This document shows positions 35,947 through 43,869 of a stretch of DNA of 64,000 nucleotides, piece after piece (position 1 is the stretch's first letter; the number at the start of each line of letters is the position of its first letter). The notes below the pieces were generated by a model, which was given only the letters and a program-made list of their open reading frames with translations, was not told where the DNA came from and searched no databases. Location: NCBI RefSeq assembly GCF_021730305.1, contig NZ_CP032674.1, forward strand, positions 4,387,001 through 4,451,000, in the 5' to 3' direction. The position numbers and the translations under genes were made by a program. This DNA is from Xanthobacter sp. YC-JY1. GTDB lineage: Bacteria; Pseudomonadota; Alphaproteobacteria; Rhizobiales; Xanthobacteraceae.

Positions 35947-36978
35947 TCACTTGGCGATCATGTTTTCCGAGAACCACTTGCGCCACTCGGCGGTCTTCTC
36001 CGCGCGGAGCTTGTGGTCGATGATGATGGTCTCCTTGTCCCACTGCTCGGCAGTGGTGAAGACGCCGGGAAGCTTCGCGGTTTCCGGGCTCACCTTGGCG
36101 CCGAGCACGGTGGGCGAGCCCTTCTTCAGCTCAGCGATCTTGCCCTGCACCTCGGGATCGAGCGCGGTGTTGATGAACTTCTCCGCCAGCTCGCGGTTCT
36201 TGGAACCCTTCATGATGGCCATGGTGTCGATGCCCAGCACGCCGCCTTCCTTCGGGATGACGAGCTTGATCGGGACGCCCTGCGCGATCATGTAGTAGGC
36301 ATTCATGGACAGCATGATCTGCACCGGCGTCTCGCCGGTGGCGATGAGCTGCTGCGAGTTCGCGTCGTTGGTGTAGAAGGCCTTGAAATTGGGCTTCAGC
36401 GCCAGGAGCTTCTGCTCGCCCTTCTGCCAGTCCGCCGGCGAGCCGCCCGCCAGCAGGGCCGAGACCGCGATGATGTGGCTGGGGTCGAAATCAGGCGCCG
36501 CCAGCATCCCCTTCAGCTCGGGATTCCACAGGTCTGCCCAGGAGGAGAAATTGATGTTCTTGGGCGTCAGGTCCGGCCGGTAGCCGATGGTGTAGACATA
36601 GGCCCAGGCACCGATGTGATAGGGGCTCACCTTGGCCTGCGGCACCAGCTTCGACGCATTCGGCATCTTCGAGAGGTCGAGGGTCTCGAACAGGTCGTCA
36701 TTGGCGTAGAGCCAGCCCACATGGGCGGTGGTGAAGGTGATGTCGCTCTCCGGCGAACCCTTGGCGAGCTTCGCCTTGTTCAGCCGATCAATGGTGCCGC
36801 CGGTGATGTATTCCACCTCGACGCCGGTATCCTTGGTGAACTTCGAGGCGATGGCCTCCGCGATGAGGTCGCGGAAGCTGCCGCCCCACGTGCTCACCAC
36901 CAGTTTTTCCGCCGCGCTCGCCGGGCCCGCCACGAAGGCGGCCAGCGCGAGCCCGAGGGCAACGATCTTGCCGTTCAT
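35947..36978 (-). CDS. ABC transporter periplasmic solute-binding protein, PotD-like
   Basis: A 343-residue periplasmic binding protein. Signal peptide at about 1-22 (ALAAFVAGPASAAE), then the type-II SBP start LVVSTWGGSFRDLIAEAIA and YITGGTIDRLNKAKLA. The pattern is of the SBP_bac_8/PotD group that binds polyamines, opines or related compounds. It heads the transporter operon and has its own 228-bp upstream region. Because it is followed by permeases and an ATPase it makes a complete importer. Confidence 0.92.
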   Translation of the reverse strand: MNGKIVALGLALAAFVAGPASAAEKLVVSTWGGSFRDLIAEAIASKFTKDTGVEVEYITGGTIDRLNKAKLAKGSPESDITFTTAHVGWLYANDDLFETLDLSKMPNASKLVPQAKVSPYHIGAWAYVYTIGYRPDLTPKNINFSSWADLWNPELKGMLAAPDFDPSHIIAVSALLAGGSPADWQKGEQKLLALKPNFKAFYTNDANSQQLIATGETPVQIMLSMNAYYMIAQGVPIKLVIPKEGGVLGIDTMAIMKGSKNRELAEKFINTALDPEVQGKIAELKKGSPTVLGAKVSPETAKLPGVFTTAEQWDKETIIIDHKLRAEKTAEWRKWFSENMIAK

Positions 36979-37206
36979 CCGTCTCTCCTCTGGATCCGCC
37001 TTCTGGCGGTTTATTTTCGTGTGACCGCGAAGGTCGCCGATACGTAAATCTACGTAATTCGGATGACGATGGAAGCAAAAAATGCCTCCACAAGCCGATT
37101 TTTATTTTGAAAATCAATATTTTGTCGGGGCAACGCAAATATTCCCCGCGCCAGTTGTGGCGCAAGGAAAATGGAACGCGGCGGCGTCGCAACGCGTAGC
37201 GGCGCC
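36979..37206. promoter_or_regulatory. Upstream region of the polyamine-type transporter operon
   Basis: This 228-bp gap holds two TACGTA palindromes at 37041-37046 and 37051-37056, exactly one helical turn apart, and an AT-rich stretch (about 37079-37145) with an inverted repeat GATTTT (37097-37102)/AAAATC (37110-37115). The AT-richness is far from the local average and is likely to include the promoter and a regulator site for the minus-strand operon. Confidence 0.45.
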
Positions 37207-37641
37207 TCAGGCGCGCTCGGTCGGGATCTCGGCGATGATGTCGATTTCCATCAGATATTCGGGCTTTGCGAGGCCCTGCACGATGATGCCGGTGGAGACC
37301 GGGAAGACGCCCTTCAGCCACTGGCCCACCACGCGATAGACCGGTTCGCGATAGGCCCGATCGGTGATGTAGATGACGATCTTGACGATGTCCTCAAGCT
37401 TCGCGCCGGCTTCTTCCAGCAGCACCTTGGCGCAGGCCATGGCGTTCTCGGTCTGCGCCGCGGCGTCGCCGACACCGACGATGTTGCCGTCGAGGTCCAT
37501 GGCCGTCTGGCCACGCAGATAGACGGTGTTGCCGGCGCGCACCGCCATGCACACGTCATTGTCGAGCTTCTGCTCTGGATAGGCGTCCTTCGTGTTGAAG
37601 GGGCGGATGCGGGTATGGGTCGGCACGGTTCTGGGCCTCAT
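37207..37641 (-). CDS. RidA/YjgF-family deaminase-like protein
   Basis: A 144-residue RidA-family protein. Known members hydrolyse reactive enamines and imines; some, such as 2-aminomuconate deaminases, work in aromatic catabolism. Family blocks are VYLRGQTAMDLDGNIVG, the Cys-containing AMACAKVLLEEAGAKLEDIVK and the C-terminal YLMEIDIIAEIP. I did not find the Arg of the canonical IPxxxGPYxQAV N-terminus, since this protein begins IRPFNTKDAYPEQKL. That places it outside the classic RidA group and nearer to the Rid4-7 type. It overlaps the flavin reductase stop by 4 nt, so both are translated together with the monooxygenase. Confidence 0.87.
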   Translation of the reverse strand: MRPRTVPTHTRIRPFNTKDAYPEQKLDNDVCMAVRAGNTVYLRGQTAMDLDGNIVGVGDAAAQTENAMACAKVLLEEAGAKLEDIVKIVIYITDRAYREPVYRVVGQWLKGVFPVSTGIIVQGLAKPEYLMEIDIIAEIPTERA

Positions 37642-38153
37642 GCAGCGGTCAGGCGCCGGTAGGCGCGGTTGGCATAGAGCAGCGGCTCGGCCTCATCCTC
37701 GAGGCCGTGGACGGCGGTCACGGCACCAACGACGATGCGGTGGGTGCCGTAGGCGTGATGGGTGGCGAGGCGGCAGTCGAAGCTCATGAGCGCGCCGTCG
37801 AGCACCGGCGCGCCGCTCTGCGCGGCCCGCCAGTCTGCGCAGGCGAACTTGTCATCGCGAAACTGCGGCACCTGCCCGGCGAAGGTGTCGGAGACGTGCG
37901 ACTGGTGGTGCGCCAGCACATTGGCGACGAACACGCCGTTGGCCTCGATCACCTTCAGCGCATTGCTCTGCTCGTGGATGCAGAGGATGACCGAAGGCGG
38001 CTCCATGCACAGCGACGCCAGCGAGGAGACCGTGAGCCCCGCCCGCCCCGCAGGGCCGTCGGTGGCAATCACCGCTACACCCGACGCCATGCGGCGCATG
38101 GCTTCGCGGAACAGGCCCGCATCCACCGGCGAGATTTCGGCAGCCGCGCTCAT
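37638..38153 (-). CDS. Flavin reductase (HpaC-type) for a two-component monooxygenase
   Basis: A 171-residue NAD(P)H:flavin oxidoreductase of the HpaC/RutF family. It has the fold start EAMRRMASGVAVIATDG, the flavin-binding LTVSSLASLCMEPPSVILCI and the C-terminal GTHRIVVGAVTAV. It would supply reduced FAD to the HpaB-like oxygenase. Its start overlaps that gene by 4 nt and its stop overlaps ridA by 4 nt, a tightly coupled three-gene unit. Confidence 0.93.
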   Translation of the reverse strand: MSAAAEISPVDAGLFREAMRRMASGVAVIATDGPAGRAGLTVSSLASLCMEPPSVILCIHEQSNALKVIEANGVFVANVLAHHQSHVSDTFAGQVPQFRDDKFACADWRAAQSGAPVLDGALMSFDCRLATHHAYGTHRIVVGAVTAVHGLEDEAEPLLYANRAYRRLTAA

Positions 38154-39604
38154 TTCAGCGATCCCATGACATTGTCCGAAAGACCCGCGGTCTTGCGCAC
38201 GAAGTCGAGGGGGCCGGAGAAATCGAAGCTCTTGTAGACCGCCGCGAGGTGGTTGAAGTGCGGGGCCTGCGCGAACTGCACGAAGGCGAGGCGGTGGCCG
38301 GCATAGTCGGAGGATACAAGATCACGGGCGAAGGCGAGCAGCTTGCGCCGGTCCTCGGACTCCCAATTGTCGTTGAGCGTGTAGAACTTCTTCAGCCACT
38401 CGGCCGTGCCCTCGGCCTCGAAGGCGGCGACGTTGGGCGTCACGCAGATCTGCCCGCCGATCAGCTCGCGGGTGGCATGCATCATGGTCGGCAGCTGCGA
38501 GCAGGCGAGCACGCGGCCGGCATAGAGGATGGACTGGTTGGGCATCAGCAGGCCCGCCGGGCTCTTCTCCGCCAGCGCGATGGAGGCGGTGAGGTGGGCG
38601 TTGATGCCCTCCCGGTACACAGCGAGATCCGCCAGCTTCTCCTGCACCGACTGCAGCTTGTCGAGGCCGGTCTGCTTGGCGTTCCAAAGCGCCGCGCCGA
38701 TCATCATGTCGGCGACATAGAGGAGGCGCAGCACGTAAGGATAGGCCGAGTAGCGGTGCAGCGTGCCGCGCACGAACTGGGCCGCCTTGGTGTAGCGATA
38801 GAAGAAGACGTCTTCCCAGGGGATCAGCACGTCGTCGAACACCACCAGCGTATCCACCTCGTCATAGCGGTTGGCGAGGGGATAGTCTTTCGGGTTGCTG
38901 CGGCCGGCGAAGGAGGAGCGGCAGATGTGCTTCACGCCCGGCGCCCCCATCTTCACGATGCAGCCCAGCGCGTAGTCGCTTTCCTTCTCGTCCGTCCAGG
39001 CGCCCACGGTGGGCTTCAGATAGGCCTGGTCGGCATAGGCAGCGGCGGTCTCGTACTTGGCGCCGCGGATGATGATGCCGGCGTCCGTCTCCTTGGTGAC
39101 ATGCACCATCATGTCCGGGTCGCGCTCGGAGATGTGGCGGGAGCGGTCGCCCTTGGGATCGGTGTTGGCAGAGACGTGGAAGGGGTCTTCCTCCACCACG
39201 CGGCGGATGTGGTTGTCGATGTTGGCGGCGAAGCGTGGATCGATCGCCGCCAGCATGTCGCGGCCGTCCTGCAGCGACCACATCTCGCCGATGGTCTCGT
39301 CGCCGACGCGGGTGACGACGCCGCCCACGTCCTTCAGCAGGATATCGACGCCCTTGCGCTTGGCGTCCCAGTGCGCGGTCTCGGTGGGCGGCTGGTGGAA
39401 GACGGAATGCACCGCATTCTCCTCCACATAGGTCAGCGCCGGAGCGGTCGCCTCCTCGTGGTGGAGGTCGTACATGCGGGCCTTGATGTCGACGATGGGC
39501 TTGAAGGCGGGATGGGTGGTGACGTCAGCCACGCGCTCGCCGTCGATCCAGATCTCGCGGCCGTCGCGCAGGCCTTCCTTGTACGCGGCACCGGTCCTGA
39601 TCAT
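38150..39604 (-). CDS. FADH2-dependent monooxygenase, HpaB/PvcC family
   Basis: Oxygenase component of a two-component flavin monooxygenase that hydroxylates phenols or related aromatics. The 484-residue protein has the HpaB-type start MIRTGAAYKEGLRDGREIWIDG in pieces, and the middle-domain motifs ADMMIGAALWNAKQTGLDK and GRSNPKDYPLANRYDEVDTLVVFDDVLIPWEDVFFYR in pieces. The C-terminal ending is FDFSGPLDFVRKTAGLSDNVMGSLK in part. I choose ATG 39604 (GGGAG at 8 nt) over 39634 because family members begin at this Met. Actual substrate unknown; 4-hydroxyphenylacetate is only one possibility. Confidence 0.9.
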   Translation of the reverse strand: MIRTGAAYKEGLRDGREIWIDGERVADVTTHPAFKPIVDIKARMYDLHHEEATAPALTYVEENAVHSVFHQPPTETAHWDAKRKGVDILLKDVGGVVTRVGDETIGEMWSLQDGRDMLAAIDPRFAANIDNHIRRVVEEDPFHVSANTDPKGDRSRHISERDPDMMVHVTKETDAGIIIRGAKYETAAAYADQAYLKPTVGAWTDEKESDYALGCIVKMGAPGVKHICRSSFAGRSNPKDYPLANRYDEVDTLVVFDDVLIPWEDVFFYRYTKAAQFVRGTLHRYSAYPYVLRLLYVADMMIGAALWNAKQTGLDKLQSVQEKLADLAVYREGINAHLTASIALAEKSPAGLLMPNQSILYAGRVLACSQLPTMMHATRELIGGQICVTPNVAAFEAEGTAEWLKKFYTLNDNWESEDRRKLLAFARDLVSSDYAGHRLAFVQFAQAPHFNHLAAVYKSFDFSGPLDFVRKTAGLSDNVMGSLK

Positions 39605-39667
39605 CACGCCTGCTCCCGAATTGGTCATGCCCACGATTGGAGCAAGAGTGGGCGAGGCCGCGGGATC

Positions 39668-39683
39668 GATAAAATATTTTATC
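39668..39683. promoter_or_regulatory. AT-rich perfect palindrome between monooxygenase and LysR genes
   Basis: GATAAAATATTTTATC is a perfect 16-bp inverted repeat in otherwise GC-rich DNA, 64 bp upstream of the monooxygenase start and 148 bp upstream of lysR. Its T-N10-A spacing is one short of the common LysR T-N11-A, so it is a candidate LysR-type or other operator. Confidence 0.55.
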
Positions 39684-39705
39684 TTTGGCGAAAAGATTGG
39701 CTTTT

Positions 39706-39719
39706 CTGATCCAGATCAA
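39706..39719. promoter_or_regulatory. Candidate FNR/FixK (anaerobox) site
   Basis: CTGATCCAGATCAA matches TTGAT-N4-ATCAA at nine of ten defined positions. It lies 23 bp from the AT-rich palindrome in the divergent monooxygenase/LysR promoter. FixK/FnrL-type regulators use this site in Hyphomicrobiales to respond to low oxygen. Confidence 0.5.
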
Positions 39720-39830
39720 TGCGCGACACTGGCGGCTCACCGGAGCCCCGCCTGTGACCAAGCCGAACCCTCCCGGCGATCCCCCGCGCCCGCGCCTTTG
39801 CTACGCCCCCGCCTGCAGGGGACGGGCGAC

Positions 39831-40769
39831 ATGAACGTGTCGCTCAGGGCGCTCAAATATGTCGTGGCGGCCGCGGACCTCGGCAACGTCACGGAAGCCG
39901 CGCGCCAGCTCAACGTCTCCCAGCCATCGATTTCCGCCGCCATCGCCCAGACCGAGGCGGAGCTGCGCATCCCGCTGTTCATCCGCCATCATGCGCGCGG
40001 CATTTCGCTGACGCCCGCCGGCCAGCGTTATGTGAACGAGGCCCGGCATCTCCTCGCCCACGCGCGCGATTTCGCCCAGAGCGCACAGGCGCTGGGCGAC
40101 ACGCTGAGGGGCGAGATTTCGCTCGGCTGCTTCCTCACCATCGCGCCGCGCTTCATGCCCGCTTTGCTGGCGCGTTTCGCGGAGGTGCAGCCCGGCATCA
40201 CGGTGAAGCTGGAGGAAGGCGACCAGAAGGAGATCTTCGACGGCATCCTCTCCGGCCGGTTGGAGATCGCTGTGTCCTATGGCTATGCGGTGCCGGAGGA
40301 TTTCTCCGGCGAACTCCTCATCGACCTGCCGCCGCTCCTCGTGCTCGCCGCCGATCATCCCTTGGCGCGCAAGCCCGTGGTCTCGCTGCGGGACGTGGCC
40401 GACGAGCCCTTCCTGCTCTACGATCTGCCCCACACGCGCGACTATTTCTTCTCGCTGTTCGAGTCCTGCGGAATCACCCCGCGCATCGCGTATCGCTCAC
40501 GCTCCTACGAGCTGATCCGCGGCCTCGTCGGCCAGAAGCGCGGCTACACGCTGCACAATGCCTCGCCGCGCACCACCATGGCCTATGACGGCAGCCGGGT
40601 GGCCGTGCGGCCGCTGAAGGAGCAGCTGGCGCCGGTGCGCGTCATGCGCCTGTCGCTGCGCCGGCAGCCCATGCGGCCGGCGGTGGAGGTGTTCGCCCGC
40701 TTCCTCGCCGACGCCTTCTCGCCCGGCGGCATGTTCGCGCCGGGCTCGATCGCGCCAGATATGGACTAG
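39831..40769 (+). CDS. LysR-family transcriptional regulator
   Basis: A 312-residue LTTR. The N-terminal winged helix-turn-helix is seen as LRALKYVVAAADLGNVTEAARQLNVSQPSISAAIAQTEAEL (in pieces, about 5-45). An effector-binding domain with EISLGCFLTIAPRFMPALL follows at about 90-300. The start ATG 39831 follows GGGGACGGG. It is divergent from the monooxygenase gene, so it probably activates the monooxygenase-reductase-ridA operon, in response to a substrate I cannot name. Confidence 0.93.
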   Translation: MNVSLRALKYVVAAADLGNVTEAARQLNVSQPSISAAIAQTEAELRIPLFIRHHARGISLTPAGQRYVNEARHLLAHARDFAQSAQALGDTLRGEISLGCFLTIAPRFMPALLARFAEVQPGITVKLEEGDQKEIFDGILSGRLEIAVSYGYAVPEDFSGELLIDLPPLLVLAADHPLARKPVVSLRDVADEPFLLYDLPHTRDYFFSLFESCGITPRIAYRSRSYELIRGLVGQKRGYTLHNASPRTTMAYDGSRVAVRPLKEQLAPVRVMRLSLRRQPMRPAVEVFARFLADAFSPGGMFAPGSIAPDMD

Positions 40770-40775
40770 GCCGCC

Positions 40776-41264
40776 TCAGCCGCCGATCTTCTTGCCGGCG
40801 GTCCAGCAATCCTGCACCGCGCCGATGGCCTGGCCGGCATCGGTCATGTCCCAGTCGAAGGACTTGCCGGCGATCTTGAGCGAGACGCGGCCGCCCTGAC
40901 GCAGGGCATTGAGCACGTCATCCGTGATGAACACGCGCTCGCGCACGCCGGGCTGGCTGGCGACCAGCTCCACCGGCTGCGACGCCTTGCCGATCTCCAG
41001 CGATCCGGAGACCTTGCTGCCCGGCTTGAGGCTGAGGTCCGGGAAGGCGATGGCCCACTTGCCGTTCGGATAATAGAGCAGGCCGACAATGCCGCCGGAC
41101 GTCTTGGTGACGCCCCGGCACAGGAAGAACTTGCCGTCGTCCAGCACGGTCTCGACCTTCCACTGGCCGAACGCGCGGAACTGGGTATTGGTCTGCTTGC
41201 CCGCCTCGGCTGCCCCCGCGGCCATGACCGCCGCCGCCACGATCGCGATTCCCCAGAAACGCAT
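40776..41264 (-). CDS. Secreted hypothetical protein (invasion-associated-locus-B-like?)
   Basis: A 162-residue protein with a signal peptide (MRFWGIAIVAAAVMAAGAAEA, cleavage near 21) and a beta-rich mature domain (FRAFGQWKVETVLDDGKFFL, then WAIAFPDLSLKPGSKVSGSLEIG in pieces), with cysteines in FLCRGV and QDCWTA that may pair. The layout resembles IalB-type envelope proteins, but I am not certain. I prefer ATG 41264, which begins the signal peptide, over 41279 and 41360. The stop is 6 bp from the convergent lysR stop. Confidence 0.65.
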   Translation of the reverse strand: MRFWGIAIVAAAVMAAGAAEAGKQTNTQFRAFGQWKVETVLDDGKFFLCRGVTKTSGGIVGLLYYPNGKWAIAFPDLSLKPGSKVSGSLEIGKASQPVELVASQPGVRERVFITDDVLNALRQGGRVSLKIAGKSFDWDMTDAGQAIGAVQDCWTAGKKIGG

Positions 41265-41429
41265 GTCATTCCCCTGCATCTGCCCGCCACGCCCAACCGG
41301 CACGCCGGAGTCCGGCCGCAGCCAGACCCTGTGCAATTCACCCGCTAAATTTGCCCGCATCGTGTCGGGGGCGGCGTTCGTCCACCGTCCTTATAGCATC
41401 GAGCCGATCCGCCTCAGAGGGAGAGCGAC

Positions 41430-41864
41430 ATGCGCGTGATGGTGATCGTGAAGGCGACCGCGGACAGTGAAGCCGGGCTGATGCCCTCCCCCGAACGGCT
41501 GGAAGCCATGGGCCGGTTCAACGAGGAGTTGGCCAAGGCCGGCATCATGCGTGACGGCGCCGGGCTCAAGCCCTCCAAGCTGGGCAAGCGCATCGGCTTC
41601 GACGGGGCCTCCCGCATGGTCATGGACGGGCCCTTCGCCGAGACCAAGGAGCTGATCGCCGGCTACTGGCTCTGGGAGGTGAAGGACATGGAGGAGGCGG
41701 TCGCCTGGGTGAAGCGCTGCCCCAACCCCATGCCCGGCCCGAGCGAGATCGAGCTCCGCCCCCTCTACGAGATGGAGGATTTCGGCGATGCCGCCACCGA
41801 GCAATCGCTGGCGCCGCACGAACGGGCGCGGGAGATTCTCGCGGGACGCGACGGGGCTCAGTAG
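41430..41864 (+). CDS. YciI-family protein (DGPF domain)
   Basis: A 144-residue protein of the YciI/YCII fold. The family motif MDGPFAETKELIAGYWLWEV is clear at about 65-84, after RVMVIVKATADSE at the start. DGPF proteins often accompany ECF sigma factors in other genomes but none is visible here. The C-terminal 35 residues form an acidic, low-complexity tail. It overlaps the convergent 2-hydroxyacid dehydrogenase stop by 7 bp. Function unknown. Confidence 0.88.
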   Translation: MRVMVIVKATADSEAGLMPSPERLEAMGRFNEELAKAGIMRDGAGLKPSKLGKRIGFDGASRMVMDGPFAETKELIAGYWLWEVKDMEEAVAWVKRCPNPMPGPSEIELRPLYEMEDFGDAATEQSLAPHERAREILAGRDGAQ

Positions 41865-42820
41865 CCCCGCGCCGGGTCCACCCGGTTCTGTACCTCTTCG
41901 CCCTCCTCCACCCTGCGGATGTTCTCCGCGATCTGGGCGGAGGCGCTGGCGGGGATGGCGATGGAGGCGAGGTGCGGCGTCACCAGCACGTTCTCCATGC
42001 CCCAGAGCGGGCTCTCAGGGGGCAACGGCTCCACCTCGAACACGTCGAGGGTCGCCTCGGAAATGGCGCCGGAGCGCAGCGCCGCGATCAGCGCTGCCTC
42101 GTCCACCACCGGCCCGCGGGCGACGTTGATGAACTTCGCCCCCTTCGGCAGCAAAGCGAGGCGCCCGGCGTCGAGGAGATGGCGCGTCTCGCCGGTGAGC
42201 GGAAGCATGACCACGAGGATGTCCGCCTCGGCGAGAAAGCCCGGCAGCGTGCCGGAACCGTTAAAGGTCTTCACGCCTTCAAGCTGCTTCGGCGAGCGGG
42301 ACCAGCCGCGCACGTCGAACCCATGGCGTACCAGCTCCAAAGCGGCCGTAGAGCCGAGTTCTCCCAGCCCGAGCACGCCGACGCGGATCTCCCCCGCCGT
42401 GCGCGGATGCACATAGTGCCAGCGCCCCTCCCGCTGCGCCCGCTCGAAGGTCGGAATTTCGCGGGCATGGCGCAGCACGCAGAACAGGACGAAGGACGCC
42501 ATCATCTGCGACATGTTCGGATCGGAGAGGCGGGTGATGGGCACGTCGGGAAGGTCATCCCGGGCCACCAGCGCATCGACGCCGGCGCCGAGATTGATGA
42601 CCAGCCCGAGATTGGGAAAGCGCGCGAAGAACCCCTGCGGCGGCTTCCAGACGAGAGCATAGCGCACATCCGCGGGATCGCCGTCCACGGCACCGGTCGC
42701 GACGTCGGCGATCCGCACATCGAGGCCGGGCATCGCCGCCTGAAGCGCGGCCTTCCACTCCACGGCGTCGTCGAAGGCGCTGTAGAACACCAACGCCCCG
42801 CGCGAATCCCGTCCCGTCAC
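41858..42820 (-). CDS. D-2-hydroxyacid dehydrogenase, glyoxylate/hydroxypyruvate reductase A-like
   Basis: NAD(P)H-dependent reductase of 2-keto acids, 320 residues. Cofactor motif GVLGLGELGSTAA near 145-157, catalytic Arg in INVARGPVVDE near 228, Glu in DVFEVEPLPPESPLW and His in VTPHLAS complete the triad. The start is GTG at 42820 with GGAGG at 7 nt; a longer open frame continues into the neighbouring aroQ-like gene and is rejected. It overlaps that gene by 4 nt (GTGA), which suggests that the products act in one pathway. Confidence 0.9.
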   Translation of the reverse strand: MTGRDSRGALVFYSAFDDAVEWKAALQAAMPGLDVRIADVATGAVDGDPADVRYALVWKPPQGFFARFPNLGLVINLGAGVDALVARDDLPDVPITRLSDPNMSQMMASFVLFCVLRHAREIPTFERAQREGRWHYVHPRTAGEIRVGVLGLGELGSTAALELVRHGFDVRGWSRSPKQLEGVKTFNGSGTLPGFLAEADILVVMLPLTGETRHLLDAGRLALLPKGAKFINVARGPVVDEAALIAALRSGAISEATLDVFEVEPLPPESPLWGMENVLVTPHLASIAIPASASAQIAENIRRVEEGEEVQNRVDPARGY

Positions 42821-43278
42821 TTGCCACCCTCCGCCCTGCGCTCGCCGGCGAGCTTCGCCGCGGCGCCGATAGCAAGCTCGTAGCCCAGCGCGCCGAGCCC
42901 TGCCACCACGCCGGTGGCGGCCTTCGACACGAAGGAATGGTGCCGGAAGGGTTCGCGCTTCCAGATGTTGCTCATGTGGGTCTCGATGATCGGCCCGTCG
43001 AAGGCGAGCAGGGCATCGAGAATGGCGATGGACGTATAGGTGAGGCCGGCGGCGTTGATGACGATGGCATCCGCCTTCAGCCGCGCCTCCTGGATCCAGT
43101 CCACGATCTCGCCCTCGTGGTTGGACTGGCGGAAGTCCAGCGACACGCCGAGCCCGGCCGCATAAGCGAGACAGCGCTCGCGGATGGCCGGGAAGCTCTC
43201 GCGCCCGTACGTGCCGGAGGGATCGAGGCCGTAGAGGTTGGCGTTGGGTCCGTTGAGAAAGAAGATCGTCAGGGCCAA
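42817..43278 (-). CDS. aroQ: Type II 3-dehydroquinate dehydratase-like protein with altered active site
   Basis: AroQ-fold protein of 153 residues. In the numbering used for the Mycobacterium tuberculosis enzyme it keeps Tyr24, Asn75, Glu99, His101 and Arg112 (read from INAAGLT, IETHMSN, REPFRHHSF). The flexible lid normally reading GRREPAVYG is GLDPSGTYG here, so the essential Arg19 is replaced by Asp, and His81 (THTS) is Tyr (TYTS). An ordinary shikimate role is therefore doubtful. It is coupled by a 4-nt overlap to a 2-hydroxyacid dehydrogenase gene, not to aro genes. It may act on a different substrate or be inactive. Confidence 0.8.
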   Translation of the reverse strand: MALTIFFLNGPNANLYGLDPSGTYGRESFPAIRERCLAYAAGLGVSLDFRQSNHEGEIVDWIQEARLKADAIVINAAGLTYTSIAILDALLAFDGPIIETHMSNIWKREPFRHHSFVSKAATGVVAGLGALGYELAIGAAAKLAGERRAEGGK

Positions 43279-43443
43279 GGGGGTCGTCCTGCTGCGAGAG
43301 GAGGCCGCAAACGTCGCGCCGGAAGGGGCATCCTGCCAATCGGAAGATGAAATGAGCCGGATCGGCTTTTTTGATCGACCGTATTGGGGAACCGAAGCGC
43401 GGCCGCCGCGTTTTCAAGCTGCACCTTGGAGTGGGCAACAAAA

Positions 43444-43845
43444 ATGACACTTGGGGAAGCCCAGCCGATGGCGGAGCCGGTATCTCTCACCGTGCTGCTG
43501 GTCGAGGACGACGCGCTCGTGCGCATGGTGACGGCCTCGGAGTTGCGTTCCGCCGGACTGCTGGTGATCGAGGCCGTGTCGGCCGAGGAGGCGCATGAGG
43601 CCATCATCGCCGGCCTGCATGTGGATGTGGTGTTCTCCGACGTGCACACCGAGGGCGCGCTGGACGGCTACCAGTTCGCCCTGCTGCTCAAGGCCGAGCG
43701 ACCGCATCTGCCGGTGATCCTCACCTCGGGCCAGTTCGACCGTTCGGTTGCGGCCGTGGTCGCGCCGTTCCTCGCCAAGCCCTACCGGGTGGAGAGCGTG
43801 CTGCAGATCATCCAGGCCCAGCTTCAGGGGAGAGCCGGTTCCTAA
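43444..43845 (+). CDS. Single-domain response regulator (CheY-like receiver) 1
   Basis: A stand-alone receiver of 133 residues. Acidic pair VEDD near 22, phospho-acceptor Asp in VVFSDVHTEG near 66, Thr/Ser in ILTSGQ and Lys in FLAKPYRV are all present. It has no output domain. Start ATG 43444 is chosen, but 43468 (MAEPVSL) is possible. A second receiver gene follows 24 bp later and no histidine kinase is adjacent, so the partner lies elsewhere. Confidence 0.87.
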   Translation: MTLGEAQPMAEPVSLTVLLVEDDALVRMVTASELRSAGLLVIEAVSAEEAHEAIIAGLHVDVVFSDVHTEGALDGYQFALLLKAERPHLPVILTSGQFDRSVAAVVAPFLAKPYRVESVLQIIQAQLQGRAGS

Positions 43846-43869
43846 TCGCTGATCGAGGAAAGGCGACTG

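Noticed and set aside
34912-37047. A 711-codon plus-strand open frame opposite the polyamine-type transporter
   Set aside because: It runs antisense to two transporter genes, has no domain, and its composition is that of a shadow frame.
41858-43450. A 530-codon frame suggesting an AroQ-dehydrogenase fusion
   Set aside because: The region before the dehydrogenase is AroQ in the wrong frame. A GTG start at 42820 with a good RBS and a GTGA overlap fits better.
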